Assembly (NCBI RefSeq): GCF_015832195.1
Contig: NC_052016.1
Location: 84,698,547 to 84,762,546, forward strand
Origin: Motacilla alba alba
Lineage: Eukaryota > Chordata > Aves > Passeriformes > Motacillidae
Length of the DNA stretch: 64,000 bases
Reading direction: 5' to 3'
The notes below the pieces were generated by a model. The model saw only the letters and a list, made by a program, of their open reading frames with translations, was not told the origin of the DNA and did no database searches. This document shows positions 60,221 through 64,000 of the stretch, one piece after another. Position numbers and translations under genes: made by a program. Positions within the stretch are counted from its first letter, which is position 1. The number at the start of each line of letters is the position of its first letter.

Positions 60221-63200
60221 ACATGTGTTTTGCTGCAGAAAAATAACCAGTTCTTGCCAAGCAAAACTCATGATGCTACTGCAACTAGTCCTGGTCTAGA
60301 AAGTTCAGCCTCTTAGGAGATGTGTGATACACTTCCAGTGTGCTTGTCTCTGAGAGATTGTCACCTCACTTTCCCCCACAGGCTGCTTTGTGCATGGCTG
60401 CTTGTGTATTCAGAAGAGACTTGTCCCCTTCTCATGGGAACTTGAATTTCCTGTGATTTCACTTGTTGGGGGGAAAATGAAATAAACTACAAGCAGATTC
60501 TCTTCCTAACCACAATTCCTGGAAACTGTATGCTGTTGTGGGCATGTTTATCTTCTACTTTTCTTTCTTGCTGTGATCATCTCAGCGTTTTGAGGAATGG
60601 AGCAGTTTATTTAAAAACCTGTTATAGCAAGATGTCATTTACATAAGCAACAGTAGATGCCTTCATGCTTCTGAACTCTCTTTTCATTTGCAGAGACTTG
60701 GAAGATTTTTTTGTGAGTCTAATCAAAAGATACCCTGTAATGTTAGAGATACATCTTCAGAAAGGCGAGACTGAAAATTTAAACATTCTCATATGCACTT
60801 AAAAGAAGGGCTCTGCTTGGGCTTTCCTTTTCAGAGTGATCAGAGCTCAGTCCAGTGCTCAGATGCTACTTCTGTTTGTAGTCAAAGGCTGTTTTGCCTT
60901 CAGTTGTTAGTGAAGTTGAAGGATAAAGAAATGTTCTTGGTGATGTGATGGGCCTTTGCAGTGTTCTTTCATGCCCTTCTTCTCCCTTCAGCCAGCTGCT
61001 TCCCTTGTGGTTACATCCAGGCCTTACCTTTACCTTATTGAGACCTTTTTCGTTTTTGTTTGGTTATTACTTAAATACTTGTTTCCATTTCTTTGTAGTG
61101 ATTGTTTGAAAAATACAAGGATCATAAGCTGCTGAACTTGGAAACATGAAAGAAATTTCAGGTGGTGAAAAAACCCAAACTGGATGAGTATATCTTGAGA
61201 ATAGCTTCAAAGGATTTGTATTATATGGGAAATTGTTAAGGCTGATTTCTGATTGTGTGTATTGTATGGAAGGAGAAGAGTTAATGCTGAAAGCATAAGA
61301 ACATGGAACAAGGTAATAAGGCCTGAGATGGAAAAGCTGGCATCTTCCTTTTCTAACATAGTTTTCAAATACCTTCTATTTGGAGCAAACAGTTGACCAC
61401 ACTAATGAGGTCTGGTTTTTCCTGAAGGTGTTATGCTTGCCATAAAAGTCCCAGCTGGTGGTACATGACTGAATAAACATGAATCTGGGTGTGTATAGGA
61501 AAGTACAGGTCACACATTTTAATGGCCTATTTCTGTCTTGTTTGACTGGTTGCCTAAAAGTGGCTTCAAAATAAAATTTACCTGCTACTAAATGATCTGG
61601 AGTCATATATTCTGATCTGTATCTAGCACTGGTAACATACAGAGTAATACCAGTGAGACATTCATTCATGGAGACATGCCTCATTTTGTTTATTTGAAAA
61701 CGAAGCAATGCTGCTTTTATTTAAGATACAGTCTCAGGATTAGTGGTAGTTCAGGGTTATGCAAAGAGAAATGAAGTACCAAGAGCTAGACTAAGAGCTG
61801 TAGCCCAAACACTTTTATGGTTTTGCATGATCTTTAGATAAGGTACAGCATCATGGGAACACAGTGTCACCAGAAGAGCTGGGGAAGCAGAGTGTGTTGC
61901 TGATGCTTTGGTCGCAGCTGCACATTGGTGAGTGGCGCTGTTTTGAAATCCCAGTGGAGAAGTAGGGGTAAGTCACTGAATCAGTCATTTTAGTGCCAGT
62001 ATTGACATTTTTGGGATAATCACTGAGTGGAGACAAGTAAATCCAATAACATGATAAAAGAAGCACTGTCAGATTTACTGTCATGTGACAAGTGGTGCTT
62101 GTATCTCATTGAAGAGTTGACCTCTTTGCACAGCAGCATAAGGCATGTTGGTGGCTGAGCTTTGTTGTTTGACAAGCAGCTCAGATGTATCCCATGTCAG
62201 GCCTGAGTTATTGTTGGTGTTCTCTTCTGTGCAGGAGGAGAAATGCGGGCAGCAGTTCTGTTGCAAGCCTGTCATGGGAGCCAGTAGGAGCCAGCTGTGG
62301 TTTTATGCGGTTCACGTCATCAGGCTGTAGAGCTGAGAGTCTGGGCAGTGGATGAAGGGGATCTCCAGTCCCCCTGGCTTCAAATGATTTGTGCAAAACA
62401 GGAGAGCCACCACACACTGTAGAACTTATGGGGCAGCTGCAGTGGCAACCCAATACAGTGTTGGAACAGATTGGTTGATTTCTTGGAGTTTGAATTTTTC
62501 TTTTTTTAGTTCTGTGTCTCTGCATGCAGAACATGAAAGTGTAAGAGGGCAGTGTGTGAAGCAGAGCAAGAATGCACAAAGCAGGAGAGAGCTTGTTGAA
62601 TAGCCTGCTATCTGGAAAGGGATTTCAAGTTGGGAATTTCTGCATGATTGATTCCTCCTTCCCAAGGGAAGGATTTTCTCTGGGTTTCAGCTCAATCAGT
62701 TTTTCCCAAGAGAAATAACATACATACGGTCTAAGTATTTTCTAGTTACCCGAGCTAAAAATGGGTGGTGATACTGAAAAATGCAAATTTACTTCTCTCT
62801 GGAAGCTCACTTTCTGCAAGGGAACCAAAGTTGATATACTTTTTTTTTAAGGCATTTTAAGTATGTTTTTATCAACAGGTGAGAAATGCAGCAGAGTAGC
62901 TGCTCTACATGAACTATAATTGTATTTATAATGTGGTGGTGAGGCTGTGCAAGTGGGTAAATATCTCATTGTATGAGTGGGTGCATAAATCTGTTAGTGC
63001 TTCATAAATCTCATCAAGAGGTCATTTTCTTGACATCTCCCAGATTCATAGTTTGCCTGACTGCCATTTTAGGGAGGAGAGCTACAGGCATGGCTGGAGA
63101 TGTGAAGGCAGAACAACCTTTAATGCTGTTTTGTAGTGCCTTCTGTTTCTAAATCCCTGCAGAGGTACAGTGGCCTCTTTCTTCTTCCTCCTTTATCTTC

Positions 63201-64000
63201 CTCATCCCCTTCTGCTACTGACTTCAGGGAAGTGTGCAGCTTCTCAAATTACTTTCAAATTCACCAGCACAGGACCGTAATTGAGCTCAGCCACCTGAAA
63301 TGGGGGACAGAAGTTCCTCTTGTATAACTCACCTCTAATGAGGTTTTCAGTACCAGACTGCAGAACAGAAGTAGGTAAATCTGACTGTTCTATGTAGGCA
63401 AAATTACAGACTTTCTACACCTAACCCAGTCCAGAAACATGTAGCATAGCTGGGGTCATGTAAGAGGAACATGTTAAAACAAGTGCAGCTCTCCAGTAGG
63501 AAGCAAACCTTTGTCTGACTTGTGGCTTCAGCAGGTGCTGCTTATGCATGTTTCTTCTCATAAGATGGGGTTTGCCAGCAATGAAATTATTTAGCCTCAA
63601 TATTTCCAGGCAGAGGTCTGGCTTAGCCCAGCATTCCACCTTTAACAATAGTCAGTAGTAATACATATGGGGAAAAAGTGTCACTAAAACAGTGATCCCT
63701 CCCAACTTTTGGCAGGCTGTAGTTCAAGGACTTAGCGCAAGAAAGTCATGTCTGCTCCTTTGTTTAACAATCCTTGACAGACTCTCTTTTGAGAATGCAT
63801 CCAACTATGTATTAATGTACTTTAAATTTTTGCCGTCATAACGTCCTGTGACAATGCCATTACTTGGTATGGAAAAAGTCCCTCCTTTTCCTCTTGTTTT
63901 TACACCAGGTGCCTGATAAACTTCATGTTACACTGCTTAGTTCATTTATTCCAAGACATGATTTCCTATTTGGTTTCTCCATAATACCATTCCTGGTTTT

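Larger units (their letters stand above)
45101..64000 (+). other. FARP1: Probable start of FARP1 intron 1; no exon found
   Basis: These 18.9 kb are AT-rich with scattered short frames on all strands. None has the FARP1 N-terminal, FERM, DH or PH sequence, and none is flanked by convincing splice sites. The mammalian first intron is very long, which fits. Contents that can be named are the TA microsatellite, T/G-rich tracts and a weak CR1 relic. The longest frames (46,120-46,473, 59,893-60,264 and 62,208-62,579) look like chance. Confidence 0.5.

Noticed and set aside
59893..60264. 123-codon minus-strand Lys/Thr/His-rich frame
   Set aside because: It is the translation of the reverse complement of T/G-rich low-complexity sequence.
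62208..62579. 123-codon minus-strand frame
   Set aside because: It is overlapped by plus-strand frames, with no recognisable domain and no splice or poly(A) context.
1..64000. CRISPR arrays, tRNA or rRNA genes, bacterial-type mobile elements
   Set aside because: No spaced direct repeats, cloverleaf-type sequence with A and B boxes, or rRNA sequence was found on reading. A tRNAscan or Rfam run would settle small RNAs that I could miss.

Overview
This is vertebrate nuclear DNA, most likely from a bird. The coding sequence is split by GT-AG introns, the intergenic DNA is AT-rich, and the recognisable interspersed repeats are CR1 LINE 3' ends plus one LTR of an avian type. There are no bacterial operons, CRISPR arrays, rRNA genes or convincing tRNA genes. 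The species cannot be fixed from the sequence. The LTR type and T/G-rich tracts fit a neoavian bird, perhaps a songbird, but that is inference.

Bases 1-30,012 hold the 3' two thirds of IPO5 (importin-5, also called RanBP5 or karyopherin beta-3) on the plus strand. I placed 21 coding exons by joining splice sites to the reading frame. They total 2,730 nt, or 909 residues plus a TGA stop at 29,383-29,385. This matches residues 189-1097 of the 1,097-residue human protein as I remember it, with no insertion or deletion needed. The first 188 codons lie upstream of the window. The exon-intron structure has three notable points: a probable U12-type AT-AC intron (16,128-16,600), a GC-AG intron (13,218-13,306) and one exon (21,797-22,016) whose third codon positions are far richer in G+C than its neighbours. 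Two in-frame poly(A) signal candidates follow the stop.

Bases 30,013-43,400 are intergenic. They contain one solo LTR-like element (about 33,535-33,928), a few CR1-like relics, T/G-rich and A-rich low-complexity tracts, and two short plus-strand reading frames that look protein-like but that I cannot identify (34,447-34,610 and 38,650-38,841). They are listed as low-confidence candidates.

Bases 43,400-45,100 form a strong CpG island, with a consensus splice donor at 44,306. In mammals the gene after IPO5 on the same strand is FARP1, whose first exon is followed by a very large first intron. The island is therefore best read as the FARP1 promoter and non-coding first exon, and 45,100-64,000 as the start of its first intron. 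I found no FARP1 coding exon there, so this assignment rests on gene order alone.

IPO5 makes a HEAT-repeat nuclear import receptor and FARP1 a FERM/RhoGEF/PH protein. They are neighbours by conserved synteny and not a functional unit. I see no new biological system in the window. The best leads are the minor-spliceosome intron, the GC-rich IPO5 exon and the unidentified small frames.
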